DNA of 64,000 nucleotides from CAJBLF01 sp964504915 (lineage in GTDB: Bacteria > Patescibacteriota > Gracilibacteria > Absconditabacterales > Absconditicoccaceae), in contig CAZDFH010000005.1 in NCBI GenBank assembly GCA_964504915.1, forward strand, positions 1 through 64,000, read 5' to 3'. Positions 34,198 through 43,359 of the stretch are shown one piece after another. The position numbers and the translations under genes are program-made. Below the pieces are notes generated by a model. It saw nothing but the letters and a program-made list of their open reading frames with translations, did no database searches and was not told where the DNA came from. Within the stretch, counting starts at the first letter, position 1. The number at the start of each line of letters is the position of its first letter.

Positions 34198-34291
34198 ATG
34201 TGAGTAGTGAGACATGAGACATCAGATAAATATCTCATATCTCAAATCTCAAATCTCATATCTCCCTTTATCAATTTATCACTCTACACCA
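34198..34291. repeat. word-repeat hairpin
   Basis: Left arm words GTGAGACATGAGACATC face right arm words ATCTCATATCTCAAATCTC repeated four times. A clear purine-rich versus pyrimidine-rich palindrome. Confidence 0.65.
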
Positions 34292-34435
34292 ATGGTTAGA
34301 CTCAAGACAAATGCTAAGAAAAAGCTAAATAAGGCACTTACGAGAGTAGAGAAGGTCGTCATTATGGACGTCAGAAGAAATCTCGAACAGCAAAAAAAAT
34401 GGAAAGCGAAAGTAATGAATAAGAAAGCAAAATAA
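34292..34435 (+). CDS. tiny basic protein, unrecognised
   Basis: 47 aa: MVRLKTNAKKKLNKALTRVE, then a second half rich in Lys/Arg/Gln. More than a third of residues are basic. It is in line with the ribosomal genes. I chose the ATG at 34292 because the longer in-frame start would run through the repeat. Possibly a ribosomal or rRNA-binding peptide; no family recognised. Confidence 0.55.
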   Translation: MVRLKTNAKKKLNKALTRVEKVVIMDVRRNLEQQKKWKAKVMNKKAK

Positions 34436-34549
34436 ACTTTTTGTTTCCGAGTTAAAATGTTAAAGAGTTAACGAGTTTGATTAAGATAACCCGCTAACTC
34501 ATTAACCCGACAACACGTTAACGTCATTTATATTTATAATCAGTAGACA
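34436..34549. repeat. word-repeat hairpin
   Basis: Left words GTTAAAATGTTAAAGAGTTA face right words CCGCTAACTCATTAACCCG and ACACGTTAACG. The same wording is found upstream of topA (47465-47553) and upstream of valS. Confidence 0.7.
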
Positions 34550-34936
34550 ATGGATTTCCCAAGAGTAAAAGCACTTCATGATAAGCATGAATATCCTATC
34601 CTTCCCGTCAAATCAGGAATGTACTTGGAGATACATGAAAAGATCTGAGATGAAAACAACAGAGTTTGGAGATTTAAAGGGCTCGTAATCAAGGTCAAGA
34701 AGCCTATGCATCCAGATGGTAGTTTTACTATCAGAGGGATGGTTGCTGGTGTCGAAGTAGAAAAGATCTATCCTCTTTCATTCGACAAATTTGAGAAAGT
34801 TACTTTACTCGATGAATATAAGACAAGAAGAGCTAAATTATACTACATTAGAGATAAGGTAGGTAAGGACGCTAAATTTAGAAGCAAGATTACTGCTGAA
34901 AAAAGAGATAGTAGTTTAATAGCAAAGAAAAAGTAG
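34550..34936 (+). CDS. rplS: 50S ribosomal protein bL19
   Basis: 128 aa, located at the subunit interface of the large subunit. Identified by RVWRFKGLVIKVKKP, VAGVEVEKIYPLSFDKFEKV and the hallmark RRAKLYYIRDKVGK. One Gly (in EKIGDEN) is TGA. The C-terminal tail is Lys-rich. It is grouped here with rpsL/rpsG rather than with rpsP-trmD as in many bacteria. Confidence 0.93.
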
Positions 34937-35029
34937 ACGTGAGTATCTAGTAGTGAGGAACAAGACATATGTACTCAATACTCAGGACTCAATACTCAAT
35001 ACTATTTTATCAATTTATCGTTCCATACA
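34937..35029. repeat. word-repeat hairpin
   Basis: Left words GTGAGTATCTAGTAGTGAGG face right words ACTCAATACTCAGGACTC and AATACTCAATACT. No gene. Confidence 0.6.
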
Positions 35030-35680
35030 ATGAAACTCCACATCGATCTTCGCAAATGAGAAAAACCAAGTGATATCAGAAAGGCAGGTAATGTACCAGC
35101 CGTCATTTATGGAAAACATCTCAAAGAATCTATTAGCATTGTATGCAAGAAGAATGATTTCATCAAAAGATTTAAAGAGGCTGGGTACTCTACTCCACTT
35201 ACACTAGAATGAGACGGAGTAAATCAGTTTGTCTTGGTCCAAGATATCCAAGTAGATCCTGTTAGCGATGTATTAGTCCATGTAGATTTCCTCGCTGTAA
35301 ATAAAGATGAAAAGGTAACCGCTGAAGTGCCAGTCAAATTATTCTGAGAAGCTCCAGTAGAAAAACTTGGTGAAGGTAAGATACAGCTTGTGAAGGACTT
35401 TATCGAAGTAGAAGCATTCCCACAAGATTTGCCACATGACTTCCAAGTGGATATTTCTGTGATCGAAAGAATGGATGATACCATCTTCGTCAAAGATATT
35501 AAAGTTTCTGATAAGGTCAAAATCCTAGATGATGAAGATCAGCCTATCGTGACTATCTTGAAGCTTACTGAAGAAGTAGAAGAAGCTCCAGTCGTTGCCA
35601 CACCAGAAGCCGGTGCTACTCCAGCTGAATGAGCTAAAGAATGAGCAAAAGAAGAACCTAAAAAAGAAGAGAAAAAATAA
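35030..35680 (+). CDS. rplY: 50S ribosomal protein bL25, long (CTC/TL5) form
   Basis: 216 aa, binds 5S rRNA. The N-terminal domain has AGNVPAVIYGKHLKESISI and the segment LVQDIQVDPVSDVLVHVDFL typical of bL25. A second beta domain (about 100-185) makes it the long form. The acidic/Lys tail (EGAKEGAKEEPKKEEKK) is read through two TGA glycines. Four to five TGA codons occur at Gly positions. Confidence 0.95.
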
Positions 35681-35799
35681 TATAGATGGGAGTTGGGAGT
35701 TTGTAGATGGGAGAAAAAATAGTCTGCCGTCTAAGCTCTAAGTTCTCCAGTCTTAATAAGCTTCTAAATTACTTATTTTAAATTATTTAACTTAAAAAA
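35681..35799. repeat. word-repeat spacer
   Basis: GATGGGAGTTGGGAGTTTG and GATGGGAG words on the left, TCTAAGCTCTAAGTTCTCC on the right. Imperfect complementarity, no gene. Confidence 0.5.
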
Positions 35800-35988
35800 A
35801 TGCCAAGAGTTTGTGATTTTACAGGGAAAGGAACTGCAGCTGGGAACAATAGATCTCATTCTATGAGAGCGACCAAAAGAACTTTCAAACCAAATCTGAT
35901 ATACAAGATGGTAACTATGGAAGATGGAAGCAAGATAAGATTGAAGATCAGTGCTAAGATTTACAAGAAATTGAAAGGATTCATTTAA
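35800..35988 (+). CDS. rpmB: 50S ribosomal protein bL28
   Basis: 62 aa. MPRVCDFTGKGTAAGNNRSH, then RATKRTFKPNL and a C-terminal KIRLKISAKIYKKLKG are standard bL28 features. The first Cys of the usual zinc-type motif is present without the partner pair. Last gene of the ribosomal cluster, followed by the tRNA-Lys region. Confidence 0.93.
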   Translation: MPRVCDFTGKGTAAGNNRSHSMRATKRTFKPNLIYKMVTMEDGSKIRLKISAKIYKKLKGFI

Positions 35989-36023
35989 AAATGCTCATTG
36001 CAAAAGAATAAAAAAACATTGTC

Positions 36024-36150
36024 ATGGGGTGGTACCCCGCAGAAATTCGCGGGGCATGGCTCAGGTGAGATGCTTGATATATTGGTCCCGGGGGAGTTTA
36101 CCCTGCTTAGGCAGGACAAGTCCCGCAAAGCGGGAAGTCCCGATTCAATT
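36024..36150 (+). pseudogene. degenerate tRNA-Lys copy interrupted by GC palindromes
   Basis: It begins ATGGGGTGGTA like the intact tRNA-Lys and its flank, then is interrupted by a hairpin CCCCGCAGAAATTCGCGGGG (36035-36054). It resumes as GGCTCAGGTG and, later, TGGTCCCGGG. It is interrupted again by CCTGCTTAGGCAGG (36102-36115) and TCCCGCAAAGCGGGA (36121-36135) before a final AGTCCCG. A functional cloverleaf is not possible. Confidence 0.7.
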
Positions 36151-36171
36151 CAAATAATATCATTTAGTGAT

Positions 36172-36244
36172 GGGGTGGTAGCTCAGGTGGTAGAGCAGTA
36201 GCCTTTTAAGCTAATGGTCCCGGGTTCGAGTCCCGGCCATCCTA
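36172..36244 (+). tRNA. tRNA-Lys (anticodon TTT)
   Basis: 73 nt. The acceptor GGGGTGG pairs with CCATCCT using two G-U pairs. The D-stem is GCTC/GAGC and the anticodon loop CTTTTAA (anticodon TTT at 36205-36207). The T-arm is CCGGG TTCGAGT CCCGG. The outermost anticodon-stem pair is mismatched. CCA is not encoded. Confidence 0.9.
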
Positions 36245-36316
36245 GATGAAATTAATAGTTCTCCATATACGAAAAGACTGCTAAGCGATTAGTTGTTTTT
36301 TTAATAAATCTTTGTC

Positions 36317-36356
36317 GGTCCCCCGGCTAGCCGGGGCTATCCTAGATGAAATTAAT
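36317..36356 (+). pseudogene. tRNA-Lys 3' fragment with palindromic T-arm
   Basis: GGTC plus the perfect palindrome CCCCGGCTAGCCGGGG (36321-36336), then CTATCCTAGATGAAATTAAT. The last 16 bases repeat the tRNA-Lys 3' end and its flank (36241-36256) exactly 100 bp downstream. Confidence 0.7.
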
Positions 36357-36415
36357 CACGTGAAACACATAGAAAATATCTAGCAATAGATGTTTTTTTA
36401 TTTTACTCTATACTA

Positions 36416-38002
36416 TTAATGGCTAGATTCCCATTGCTCTAGTTCCTCATCGGACATAGTTTTAGCCTCCTCTGCCGTCAATCCGAAGTCTGTACGAGTC
36501 CTGAAATCTGGACTATAGGAGTTCTTACAACTTGCGACGTAGATATGATTGGTATAATAATTGTAATCACAGAATGATTTCATATTGAAATAATAATCTC
36601 GAGGCTCCTTGCTCGTATCTACTGTCCATGTAGTAGGGCCCACAATACCCGTATCCGTAACTGGTGTATCCTCATCGTGATTCTGGGCAGTCACACCTTC
36701 TATTTCTTCTCTATATAGATGAGCTTTGTATAATAAGATAGCAGCCTCACCTCTGGTGATAGCATTTTTTACATTCACCTCTCCGATTAGACCAAACTCT
36801 TTGGCTTTGAGTATATAGTTGGTATAATATTTATTGGTTGGCTCTGTCAGCATACCGACCATAATTCTTATGAGTACGGTAATGGCTTGTGCATTGTCAA
36901 GTTTGGCTCTAGGATCAAAGTTTCCTTTATATCATTTGAATATGCCCAGCTTACAGGCACTCGTGATGCTCGTGGTTAGCGTAGTATCTGACAATCTCAT
37001 ATCAGAGAACGCACAGGTATCGCTTGCCTTCTCCGTCTTATTAAACTCAGATTTAGCAAACACACTAAAAAATTTGGATGCTTCTTGTCTCGTCATAGTT
37101 TTGTTTGGTAAAAAATCAGCCAAAGTAGCTTTGGATGTCAGCCCAGCAGTATACATCCAATCAACAGCAGTCTTCAATTCCTCTGTAGTTGCAGTATCAA
37201 CTTCGTTTGCTGAATCTCCAGTGACGACCTTGGTTCACACGGCGTCACCTTCGATGACGACGAAAGCATCCATAATATTTCTTCATGGCCCTGCTACATA
37301 TTTTCCATCATTAATCATCGCCTTGCTTCATCCATTGTCTAACTGGATAGCATTGTAACAATTAAAGGTCTCGATAATATAGTCGGCTATACTTGAGAAT
37401 GTCACCCCATCTACATATCACATATATATGACACTATTGTCTTTGGTGCTACAGATGAATGTCTTATTCCCAATTTTGCTTTGCTTCGCATCATTATTCA
37501 TTTCATTATTCAATACGGCGACGTTGATACCATCCTTCACTAAAGTGGGCATGGCTATACCATTTTCCACTATATCTACATTAGGATCTTCTTTGTATGT
37601 CCCATCATTTGCCACTGTGATGGGTGTCCCATCAGCAGCGAATCCAAAGAGTGATTTATACATACCGATATCTTTACTCCGTTTGGAATACAATTGTCCA
37701 TTAGCTTTTCTCAATGTATCTGTAGTATTACCTACACACCACGAATAGGCTGCCTCATCTGGACAAAAATATGCACCATTGATTGCCTGTGTGCCTCCCG
37801 CATTCTCCATGAGTGTCTGCAGAGATTGTGCAGGCATCGAGCTCGCTACAGCAGATACCACAATTTTTGATTTCCCATCCAGTGCTACCTTCATGACCTT
37901 ATATACGTGACCATTTTCTGTCTTAGCAAGATAGGTAGTAGTGGCTGATGCAAATGATATGCAGGAGATTGCACATATCATTGAGATGAAAATTTTTTTC
38001 AT
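36416..38002 (-). CDS. secreted phosphodiester glycosidase (NAGPA-like) with S-layer-homology-like domains
   Basis: 528 aa. A signal peptide (MKKIFISMICAISCISFASA) is followed by a domain of the DUF2233/NAGPA type (about 25-250), seen in AINGAYFCPDEAAYSW and IQLDNGGSKAMINDGKYVAG, where the second Gly of NGG is TGA. NAGPA-like enzymes cleave sugar phosphodiesters in exopolysaccharide or wall polymers. From about 265 on, SLH-like repeats occur: DFLPNKTMTRQEASKFFSVF, FKGYKGNFDPRAKLDNAQA and FGLIGEVNVKNAITRGEAA. The C-terminal 60 residues are unassigned and contain a cysteine pair. Probably a surface-anchored enzyme remodelling envelope polymers. It has its own promoter. Confidence 0.85.
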
Positions 38003-38039
38003 ACTTTGCTAGAAGCAAATAAATGATAGTATCTACAAG

Positions 38040-38067
38040 ATAATAGCCTAAGTACCTGCAATATCAA
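38040..38067 (-). promoter_or_regulatory. promoter for the NAGPA-like protein
   Basis: On the minus strand: TTGATA (38067-38062), 16 bp, TATTAT (38045-38040), about 38 bases before the start codon. Confidence 0.6.
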
Positions 38068-38147
38068 GCAATTTTACCTGCTACGATGATTGGTCAATAA
38101 GAGAGCGTCCAATTTTTCTCTTGCAATGGCTAGTAAAATCGATATTT

Positions 38148-38179
38148 ATATGATGTTTTACTTGAGTGATACAATCACT
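38148..38179 (+). promoter_or_regulatory. repeated promoter/operator motif before trpR
   Basis: The words TATATG, GTTTTACTT and AGTGATACAAT occur here and again at 38471-38497 upstream of trpB. In this copy AGTGATACAATCACT is a perfect inverted repeat (6-3-6) abutting the trpR ATG. TACAAT may be a -10 box, which would give an almost leaderless trpR mRNA. Candidate TrpR operator (inference). Confidence 0.5.
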
Positions 38180-38452
38180 ATGGCTACTCACTTCCAATCC
38201 TCTCTCGAGCTTATTGCTAAAAATCTCATTCATATCGAAAGTAAAAAAAACTTGGAAGATTTCTTGAGTGATTTATTGACTCCACAAGAAGTCGTCGAAT
38301 TAGCTGACAGGATCAATATTTTTAAGTCATTGAAAAAAGGCAAGACACAGAGAGAGATAGCTCAAGACCTAGGAATATCTGTCACTACAGTAAACAGATG
38401 ATCTAGATTCCTCAAGCATGGCACAGGAGCCATTGATAAGTTTATCCGTTAA
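38180..38452 (+). CDS. trpR: TrpR/YerC-family repressor
   Basis: 90 aa DNA-binding protein of the Trp-repressor superfamily. The family core is nearly complete: FLSDLLTPQEVVELADRINI, then LKKGKTQREIAQDLGIS and VTTVNRGSRFLKHGTGA. The Gly of VNRGSRF, invariant in the family, is TGA. The helix-turn-helix is the GKTQREIAQDLGIS region. An in-frame ATG upstream exists, but it would translate the motif shared with the trpB upstream region, so 38180 is preferred. It lies 147 bp upstream of trpB on the same strand, a natural target. Confidence 0.88.
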
Positions 38453-38470
38453 ATCTATTAATTTTTTTAT

Positions 38471-38503
38471 CTATATGTTTTACTTTAGTGATACAATGAT
38501 ACT
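38471..38503 (+). promoter_or_regulatory. second copy of the trpR motif, upstream of trpB
   Basis: Repeats the words TATATG, TTTTACTT and AGTGATACAAT found at 38148-38179. About 95 bases separate it from the trpB start, leaving a leader in which no Trp-rich leader peptide is visible. Confidence 0.45.
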
Positions 38504-38598
38504 AGAGATTAAAAAATATTTTATAGTAAGAGATGTGTTGTGGCGACGACGGAAAGAGTATTGTTTGAAATTTTTTATTATTTTAAAAAGTATTCGCC

Positions 38599-39801
38599 AT
38601 GAATCACTATGATATAATACCAGATACTAATTGATATTTCTGAGCATATGGGTGACAGATATTACCTCCATCGATTATCCCTATCTTTAATGACATCGCA
38701 AAATTTTATCTGAGTATCAAAGATACCACTGAGTTTAAAAATGAGCTCATGTATTATTACAAACATTATATCGGTAGACCATCACCGATATTTTATGCCA
38801 AGAATCTCAGTGAAAAGATTGGCTGAGGAAAAATGTATCTCAAAAGAGAAGACCTCAATCATACCTGAGCCCATAAGATCAATCACTGTATCGGTGAGGT
38901 CTTGATCGCCAAAAAGATGGGCAAGACGAAGGTCATCGCCGAGACCGGAGCTGGGCAACATGGAGTAGCGTTAGCCACTGCTTGTGCACTCTTTGACATG
39001 CCCTGCGAGATTTTTATGGGAGCGATAGATATAGACAAAGAACGTCCCAACGTCGAGAAGATCAGACTCCTTTGAGCGAAAGTAACTGCTGTAAGGAGCG
39101 GAACTCAGACACTGAAAGATGCTGTCGATGCCGCATTAGGAGCATTTCTCAACGATCCAGAGAACATTTTCTTTGGCATCTGATCAGTCGTTGGACCACA
39201 TCCTTTCCCGATGATCGTCCGTGACCTCCAGAGGATCGTAGGCGAAGAAGCAAGAGACCAATTTGTAGACCAGACGTGAAAACAGCCAGACAATTTGGTG
39301 GCCTGTGTGTGAGGATGAAGTAATGCGATCGGACTTTTTTCCGCATTTCTAGAAGATGAAAATATCACTATGTACGGCATAGAACCAAGTGGTAAGAGTC
39401 TGAACTTGGGAGAACATGCAGCTACGTTAACCTTGGGAACACCGGGAAATTTGCATGGGATGCATACGTATGTGTTGCAGGATGCTGAAGGAAATCCACA
39501 GCCGGTCTACTCCGTGGCGTCGGGACTCGATTATCCCTGAGTGTGACCACAACACAGTTTCTTGAAAGATAGTGGTAGAGTGCACTATGAAATCATCAAT
39601 GATAAAGAATGTATCGAAGCGTTTTATGAGCTCTCGAGGATGGAGTGAATTATCCCAGCATTGGAGAGCGCTCATGCGGTGGCATTTGCGATGAAGCTTG
39701 CGAAAAAGCTCAGCTCCGAAAAAACAATTCTCGTCAATCTTTCGGGAAGGGGGGATAAGGATGTAGATTTTGTGCTACGTACCACGACTATGCCAATATA
39801 A
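38599..39801 (+). CDS. trpB: tryptophan synthase beta chain
   Basis: 400 aa PLP enzyme that condenses indole and serine to tryptophan. The N-terminal NGYFGAYGGQILPP, the PLP lysine K93 in HTGAHKINH, ETGAGQHGVALA, the phosphate-binding GGGSNAIG and DYPGVGPQHSF are all conserved. The first and third Gly of GGGSNA and both Gly of PGVGP are TGA. No trpA or other trp gene accompanies it, so it probably uses scavenged indole or a partner encoded elsewhere. Only trpR lies upstream. It converges with the PEP-synthase-like gene, whose stop abuts its own. Confidence 0.95.
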
Positions 39802-42132
39802 TTATATTGCCCTTTCTTCTCATCCTTCTGTGGCTGTGGTGATATCTTTATCTTCGATAGGATATACCCTACCTTCCAATCCATCCGCTACTACTCTGAC
39901 TTTTTTGTGTCCATAGAAAGCATCGTATACATACGTCATGGCGTTGGGCATGGCAGAGCCATATGTCAAAAACTGAAGCACATGTAATCCATCCCTCACC
40001 GATTTATTTAATGGTGCAGTAAAGAGACAGACAATATTTTTTTCTGCACAGAGCGTTTCTATATGTCCTTTTGTCCCGGATTCACTAGTCATAAGTACTA
40101 CGCCATGTGCTGGTAATGAATTAATGACCTCTTGTCTTGCGCCACTTACATTGTTGTTGGTTGCAAATATTACTATTCCTGTTTTGTCCCTATTATCTGC
40201 TCAAATTGGTAGAATCTCTAGTTCCTCGTCGCATATTCACAAGGCTCTTCACTCCCACAGAGGTTCTTTTTCTTCAGGGAATTCTATTGCACAAGGCTCC
40301 ATAAGCTTCATAGGCAGTGGTCTTGCTTGGACAATATAGTATATTGGGCTATTATGCTCCAATACATCTGCAAGTACTAATTCTGCTTGCATAGGTTGTC
40401 CAAAATATCTCTCAAATGCATACGTTATGGTTCCGATGTCATTAATCTCATACCCTACGTCAATATGTTCTCCTAAGTCGCCATTATAGACTCGACAGGA
40501 TGTTGGATCATCCATAAAATCTTCATATAGGTGTGGTATAAACTTTCTTTTTTCTATGATAGCTCTTCTATTGTGGTATTTTATCTCCAACAATTCTGGT
40601 CTGTGGGGAAGGATGCTATTACTTTCTGCAGGGTTGTATTCGATGAAGGTTTGTATTACTAGGCCCATTTTCTCTTCTGGGATATCGTGCTCTGCCCTAT
40701 ATGCCAAAGCTGACTCGCTGTTGCATGATTCATACACCTTGATGATAGCCTCGCAAAACTCTTGATATGAAAAATCTTTGTATGGAAATTCTTCCCCAAG
40801 GCATATGGATTCATATACGCCTGCTCATGTTGTTTCTTGATTATCTTCGGAATAGACCGCACTACTTCTGATGATAATAGGACACTTTTTTTTCTGCCAC
40901 TTCTGATATAGTTTAGTGAAATACTCGTGATCCAGCTCTTTCGTTTCGTATCGCTTATCGTAATAACGGGTACTTATTTTATCAAATGATGGCACGATCA
41001 CACGCTTCCTCATATGCTTACTTATCTTGGGCAACATATCTCTAACTGCGTCTAAATAGGCTCACTTCGCTCCATATTTCATTTTCTTGGCTAAGACAGT
41101 ATCTGTATCTACGTTTCACAGTAGGTGTGATCGCTTTTTCATAATACGGTAATTGCAGTAATCTCCTAATGTTTCATAGAATTTCCTGGATGACCAATTC
41201 TCCCCTCAGACGTTGTAGAACAATTCTTTTTCTAGCGACATTTCATTTCTCATATAATCAAAAGCACCTCTTTCTATTTCTTCTCGTAATAGAGGTCGAT
41301 CTTTTTCAGAACTACCATTGAAGGAGACATAGCTTTGTCTGATGAATATCTTATGTGATTCTATATGTTGCTGGAGTTCGGCTTCCCACTCTGCATCTTC
41401 TCATGCATCGTCATAATTATTCGCCATAATCTCTTGCATCTTGGAAGCCACTGTTTTTCCATATGCTAAAATTTTTTGCAATTTGGGTATTACATTAACA
41501 CATTTGTTTATATGATTAATAAAGGATTCCTTCCCATTTTCCTTCCCCCTGGTGCGATGAAATGTGTAGAGCTGGTAGGTACTATCTCATAGATTGGTTT
41601 GTATCTTTGTAATATCTCATAAGACTGTATCCCATGACCACTTATCTAAAGAAGGGCTACCATATTCTGATTTGCTATCTATAGTTGCTATGAAATTAAA
41701 AAGTTCATCAATCGGAGTCTGGAATTGCTTTGCGAGAGGCGAATCTTCTAGTTCTGGGTACACAACGCTTACCACGCCAATAAGGGTGGATGCTATGAGA
41801 GCAAGTACTTTTTTGGCTTCTGTATATTTAGATCTACATACTTCATAGATCTGCGATCTTATGGTGCTAGCTTCGTGCTGAGAGGTACACACAGACTGAT
41901 CTCCAAGGACGGAAAATAGACTTTGCTTGGCTTGCTCTGGCGTATCTCGACTGAGTGCACTAATCTTGTCTACTATCTTCTGGAGGATAACTGGATCTGA
42001 CAAATATTGCTTATTTTTTTCATCTACTAGCAAAAAATTATCCACAATCTCTTGGATTACTTCTTCTGAGGGTTCGTTGCTAAGTGCTCAGATTTTTTTA
42101 TTGAATGCATCGGCTTTAGCGTGAATATCCAT
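39802..42132 (-). CDS. PEP-synthase-like ATP-grasp protein with phosphohistidine domain, no PEP barrel
   Basis: 776 aa. The first 350 residues are mostly helical and unrecognised. From about 365 on the sequence resembles the ATP-binding domain of PEP synthase/pyruvate phosphate dikinase: IIRSSAVYSEDNQETTGAG, a following SALAYRAEHDI region and YYIVQARPLP. The last 120 residues look like the swivelling phosphohistidine domain: VVLMTSESGTKGHIETLCAE, where the His lies where PEP synthase has its catalytic His. The C-terminal PEP/pyruvate TIM barrel is missing, as in rifampin phosphotransferases and some other dikinase relatives. The substrate is unknown. It ends next to trpB, convergent. Confidence 0.75.
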
Positions 42133-42309
42133 CCCATATGTCAATCATAAACGATTGTTTTATAGAGAAAAGCAGGCATTTTTCAAGCATCTTTTGCTTG
42201 GTTTCTCTGAGTACTTCAAATAGCAAAAATCTCTTGAAAATTTTTAAAAAATGTATAATATAGCACCCGTCACTTACACGTGCCGTTTTATCTCTTAACC
42301 ACTATCAGC

Positions 42310-42759
42310 ATGTTTAAAGGAAAAGTGTACATGTATAGCAACATCAATGGAAGAGAGGAAAAACTAGAGAGAGAGTTTGATAATCCTCAGGAATTCCAAT
42401 CATTCGCTGGGCAGATGCCAGCAGTTCAATTACTCAATCGCTTCCCGAGTTTTGGGCGAGATGGATTTACTTCTATCCACAACTATTTTGAAAATCTGCT
42501 AGATAGGAGACTCTGACTCGGCTATCAAGAACCCGAGAACCAGCAGTCGCTCGTAGATCTTAATAAGTACGAAGACGCCATTCAGCAGATAGAATATCAG
42601 AAGGCTCATAAGGACGAGCATACTAAGCAGCTCAAAGCTACGCTCCAGAAGCTCAAAGACTACAAGAAAACATTCAAAGAAGAACATAGAGAAGACATGA
42701 TGGGACAGCTTGATGAGGATATCAAAAAAATAGAAGAAGAATTGAAAAAATCTGAGTAA
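42310..42759 (+). CDS. small coiled-coil protein, unrecognised
   Basis: 149 aa. The N-terminal third (MFKGKVYMYSNINGREEKLE) is a small beta-like region ending in NYFENLLDRRLGLG. From about residue 88 it is a Lys/Glu-rich helix that should form a coiled coil. One Gly is TGA. A TATAAT box lies at 42254-42259. A bidirectional terminator follows. Part of its 3' end plus terminator is repeated in degenerate form at 44024-44094. Confidence 0.7.
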
Positions 42760-42783
42760 TCTCTCTCCATTCGTTGCCATACA

Positions 42784-42815
42784 GAAAATCTGGGCCACTG
42801 GCTCAGATTTTTTTA
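42784..42815. terminator. bidirectional terminator
   Basis: AAAATCTGGGCCACTGGCTC followed by AGATTTTTTTA: a hairpin with A-rich and T-rich flanks between two convergent genes. Confidence 0.8.
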
Positions 42816-42825
42816 TGATATAAAT

Positions 42826-43311
42826 TTATCCAATCAGCCCATGGATCAACTTTCCTACGAAGTAGGTCACAATAATCACAAATATCGCCATCAAAATATG
42901 ATCTCTGATTACTGGCCATGCTCCTCTCTTCTGAGATTTGGCGATAGTATAACTCAGGTAACCTAGTGAAATAAGTCATCGAATAGCATTGACAACAACT
43001 GCTGCAAATAAATTATTGATAAGCAAAACTGGTATCATAAAGGTCAGTGCAAAAAGAAATTTAGCGAGAAAGGTAGCGATAGTAGATTCTCGGATTTGTC
43101 TTGGACTCGATACGCCACTTCCTTCCTGTGAGACACGAATACCGAGGGCGTCCGACAATGCGTCTGCGATCGCGATAGTGAGGATACCGCCGATGACAGC
43201 CAGTTTGGAATGTGTACCCGCAAGCAGTCAGACCATCAGACCGAGGGTGGTGATGATGCCAGAGGTGATTCAAAAATTAATTCAGACTTTGATAGATTTA
43301 TCCAACTTCAT
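42826..43311 (-). CDS. VIT1/CCC1-like membrane protein
   Basis: 161 aa, four or five membrane helices. The N-terminal GITSGIITTLGLMVGLLAG and the next helix IGGILTIAIADALSDALGIRVS recall the VIT1/CCC1 iron/manganese transporter family, which has the same 'Gly-rich helix, then A-D-x-x-S-x-x' pattern. It is shorter than the usual 220-240 aa. Gly codons near the start are TGA. The metal-binding Glu-rich loop of plant VIT1 is not obvious, so the function is tentative. Confidence 0.6.
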
Positions 43312-43359
43312 GGAGGAGAGAAAGAGAGTAAATACACGAAGGTAATATGGGAGTGGAGA

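Noticed and set aside
33256..35799. CRISPR array
   Set aside because: The repeated words are short, unevenly spaced and arranged as palindromes; there is no repeat-spacer pattern or cas gene anywhere in the window.
36172..36356. Integrated element bounded by a tRNA-Lys attachment-site repeat
   Set aside because: The 16-bp repeat of the tRNA 3' end is only 100 bp away and there is no integrase or cargo gene.
38504..38598. Trp attenuator leader peptide before trpB
   Set aside because: A short frame starting ATG TGT TGT exists but has no tandem Trp codons and no clear competing hairpins.
42976..43158. Independent short minus-strand gene
   Set aside because: It is only the central part of the 161-aa VIT-like protein once TGA is read as glycine.
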